Positions 62,341 to 64,000 of a stretch of DNA of 64,000 nt are shown one piece after another. The stretch spans positions 868,001 to 932,000 of the forward strand of contig NZ_JAEHFW010000001.1 of NCBI RefSeq assembly GCF_016522075.1. Reading direction: 5' to 3'. Position 1 is the first letter of the stretch; every line of letters starts with the position of its first letter. The notes below the pieces were generated by a model, which worked only from the letters and a program-made list of their open reading frames with translations, ran no database searches and was not told the origin of the DNA. Source of the stretch: Mucilaginibacter segetis (GTDB lineage Bacteria > Bacteroidota > Bacteroidia > Sphingobacteriales > Sphingobacteriaceae). The position numbers and the translations under genes were made by a program.

Positions 62341-62934
62341 GTGAAGCATCCCTTTCTCGTGCAAAATGTTTTCAGGCAGGTTTCAATCCTTTTGTCTGGA
62401 TTGCCTGTTACCATGACCTTTCATAACTTGAAGCACACTTATGATGTATTCCTCGCAGCTACAGAGATGGCCGTTGCCGGAGGGAACAACAGCGAAGATA
62501 TCCAAATTTTACAACTGGCTACACTTTTTCATGACACAGGCTATCTTTTTGAGTACACCGGTCATGAAGAGAAAAGTAAACTTATTGCCGCCAACTTCCT
62601 GCTCCGGGAAGATTGCCCGGAAGCGCTGATTGATGGTGTAGTAGATGCCATCGACGCCACTAAAGTGCCGCAGCAACCCCAAAATGATATCCAACGCATA
62701 ATCTGCGATGCAGACCTGTTTCACCTCGCTCACCCAGATTATCCGAATTTTGCTAATTGTTTACGGAACGAATGGGCTGTGCATTTAAAAAAAGAATTTA
62801 CCGATGACGAATGGCGTATAAACAATCTGAAATTCATGCAGCAACACCACTATTTTACGGAGTACGGCATACATACACTAAACACACTTAAATTACAGAA
62901 CCTGCCAAATCTTTTTGTTCATCAAAATGATTGA
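62341..62934 (+). CDS. HD-domain phosphohydrolase-like protein
   Basis: Starting at GTG 62341 (VKHPFLVQNVFRQ) the protein has 198 residues; ATG 62413 would remove part of the first helix and TTG 62326 is an alternative. HD motifs are FHNLKHTYDV (His), LFHDTGYLFEYTGHEEKS (His-Asp, His) and ICDADLFHL (Asp), the metal-binding set of HD hydrolases acting on phosphate bonds. Substrate unknown. It overlaps the PAP2 gene by 13 bases in convergent orientation. Confidence 0.85.
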   Translation: MKHPFLVQNVFRQVSILLSGLPVTMTFHNLKHTYDVFLAATEMAVAGGNNSEDIQILQLATLFHDTGYLFEYTGHEEKSKLIAANFLLREDCPEALIDGVVDAIDATKVPQQPQNDIQRIICDADLFHLAHPDYPNFANCLRNEWAVHLKKEFTDDEWRINNLKFMQQHHYFTEYGIHTLNTLKLQNLPNLFVHQND

Positions 62935-63566
62935 AGGCCCGGTTTAAGATAAAAGTACCCCAGTAAATACAGGCAGATTACCCCCAAAAAGAAGCCGGCG
63001 ATAACATCGGTAAACCAATGGGCGCCAAGATAAACCCGCGACAGCGGCACGATAAATACCATAAACAAAGAGATTGACCCGATACTAATGCGCAACGGGC
63101 GCTTTAATTTCTTAAGCCTGACCGTCACCAAGGCGATAAAACCAAAGAATACCGTATAGAATATAACATGGCCGCTCGGAAAACTTTGCTGATGTGTTTT
63201 CTCCAGGATCCGGACCATGGAAGGCAGGGGTCTGGGGCGGTTTACGGCCATTTTAACTCCTGTACTCACAATTCCCGATAGCGCAGTCAGCAAAACGAAT
63301 AAGGCCTCCCGCCGGTATTTAAAAACGAAGAATAGCAATGCTACGGCGCCAACGATAATAGCCGAATTGGGCATATAGCCCACCCAACTAATGCAGTGCA
63401 TTATTGCATCTACCGTCGGATTGCTATGCTCCTGTATTTCCTCTGAAAACTCCCGGTCAACCTTGGGTATTGGGTCAATACTAACAAAGATCGTCAACAA
63501 TAAAAATCCCGCCGCGATAATCAACAGCAAAATCAACAGTGATTTTTTCTGAGTTTTAGTTGCCAT
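62922..63566 (-). CDS. PAP2-family membrane phosphatase
   Basis: 214 residues with about six membrane helices. The PAP2 catalytic motifs are present: KMAVNRPRPLP (KxxxxxxRP), SFPSGHVIFYTVF (PSGH) and LSRVYLGAHWFTDVIAGF (SRxxxxxHxxxD). The family removes phosphate from lipid phosphates such as phosphatidic acid or undecaprenyl pyrophosphate. Its start overlaps the end of the upstream outer-membrane protein gene by 11 bases, so they are coupled. Confidence 0.94.
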   Translation of the reverse strand: MATKTQKKSLLILLLIIAAGFLLLTIFVSIDPIPKVDREFSEEIQEHSNPTVDAIMHCISWVGYMPNSAIIVGAVALLFFVFKYRREALFVLLTALSGIVSTGVKMAVNRPRPLPSMVRILEKTHQQSFPSGHVIFYTVFFGFIALVTVRLKKLKRPLRISIGSISLFMVFIVPLSRVYLGAHWFTDVIAGFFLGVICLYLLGYFYLKPGLQSF

Positions 63567-64000
63567 TATCGGTAGGAAATGACGGTTGGTTGTCAGTACT
63601 GTTATCTTTATCCTTCTTAAAATCCAGCCCGCCGAATTTATAGGTAAATGTCAGGCCGAAAGACCGGAACGGCACCTGTCTGTAAGAGGTTCTGGTTGAA
63701 TTATCAGCATAGATTGTGCTTTCTTGTTTGACATACTCATTAAAAGGATTGGTGGCGGTAAAGCCGATGCTGCCCTTTCTATTAAATATCATTTTTCGCA
63801 AGGCGAGGTTGTACAAGAAGAATGCAGGTCGTTTTCCTTGAATATTATTTTCGGGTGAATTGTAATTGCCAAAAAGTTCCGCACTAAAATCTGAATTGAA
63901 TTCGTAGCTCGCATTTAAATTCATCCTGGCCCTGAAGCCATTGATATTAGGCCCACCGCTATATTTATTGACAATGGTCTGATTAGCGATGAACATGTTG
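63556..64000 (-). CDS. outer-membrane beta-barrel protein (TonB receptor-like), C-terminal part
   Basis: The frame is open to the right window edge, so only the last 148 residues are seen. Alternating strands (MNLNASYEFNSDFSAELFGN, FLYNLALRKMIFNRKGSIGF) and the ending FRSFGLTFTYKFGGLDFKKD are typical of the Bacteroidota outer-membrane beta-barrel family related to TonB-dependent receptors. An acidic, Asn-rich tail follows the last strand. Function of the missing part is not visible. Confidence 0.82.
   Translation of the reverse strand, partial: NMFIANQTIVNKYSGGPNINGFRARMNLNASYEFNSDFSAELFGNYNSPENNIQGKRPAFFLYNLALRKMIFNRKGSIGFTATNPFNEYVKQESTIYADNSTRTSYRQVPFRSFGLTFTYKFGGLDFKKDKDNSTDNQPSFPTDNGN

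Noticed and set aside
1..64000. CRISPR array or phage structural genes
   Set aside because: No regularly spaced repeats and no capsid, portal, tail or terminase-like protein was seen.

Overview
The window looks like a chromosome segment from a Bacteroidota of the family Sphingobacteriaceae, most likely Mucilaginibacter or a close relative. The reasons are a SusC/SusD pair driven by an ECF sigma factor and a FecR-type anti-sigma factor, candidate promoters of the Bacteroidota TAnnTTTG type, LytS/LytTR regulators, DUF5700, long PAS/GAF sensor proteins and RHS tips of Bacteroidota type. The genus is an inference from gene style; no ribosomal RNA or housekeeping marker is present.

Layout. 1-3.5 kb: LytTR regulator (cut by the window edge) with its LytS-type kinase, then two exported peptidase-like genes (S41 and DUF5700). 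3.8-13.0 kb: sigma factor, FecR, SusC with an N-terminal STN domain, SusD, a nucleotide pyrophosphatase/phosphodiesterase-type phosphoesterase and a calcineurin-type phosphoesterase. This is a Sus-like system whose enzymes cut phosphate esters, not glycans. 13.0-18.5 kb: a decayed accessory island. It holds a broken tyrosine integrase, REP-like hairpins beside a truncated RAYT transposase, remnants of at least two RHS tip/immunity cassettes, and the 3' end of a tRNA gene at the right edge. The best preserved RHS tip carries a LAS/M74-like metallopeptidase signature and is followed by a lipoprotein that could be its periplasmic immunity protein.

18.9-37.7 kb: a stress-resistance block. On the minus strand: PAS kinase, a 31-residue membrane peptide, a small conserved-looking protein, Hsp20, and a tightly overlapping operon (754-aa protein, iron-permease family protein, inorganic pyrophosphatase, DUF421, DUF892 ferritin-like protein). 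Then Mn catalase, a Rieske/FAD oxidoreductase coupled to a membrane-protein gene broken by one TGA, a zinc alcohol/formaldehyde dehydrogenase, an SDR fossil, a REC-HK-REC hybrid, two aldo/keto reductases (one frameshifted), an MFS exporter and DUF305.

36-51.7 kb: a signalling block of seven genes: two sensor proteins that carry a dimerisation-type helix with histidine but no ATPase domain, two complete kinases, two stand-alone receivers, and a TPR-kinase split by a one-base deletion. 52.3-56.5 kb: an operon of porin, Rieske protein, imelysin and DUF1111 di-haem protein, fitting periplasmic iron or redox work. 56.6-62.3 kb: a metallophosphoesterase divergent from a TonB-dependent receptor and a beta-helix lipoprotein, possibly a second phosphate-ester scavenging locus. 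The window ends with an HD-domain protein, a PAP2 phosphatase and the C-terminus of an outer-membrane beta-barrel protein.

Several genes outside the island are broken by a single base (near 27508, 33955 and 51190). These may be true recent pseudogenes or sequencing errors. No CRISPR array, rRNA gene, intact tRNA or complete insertion sequence was found.
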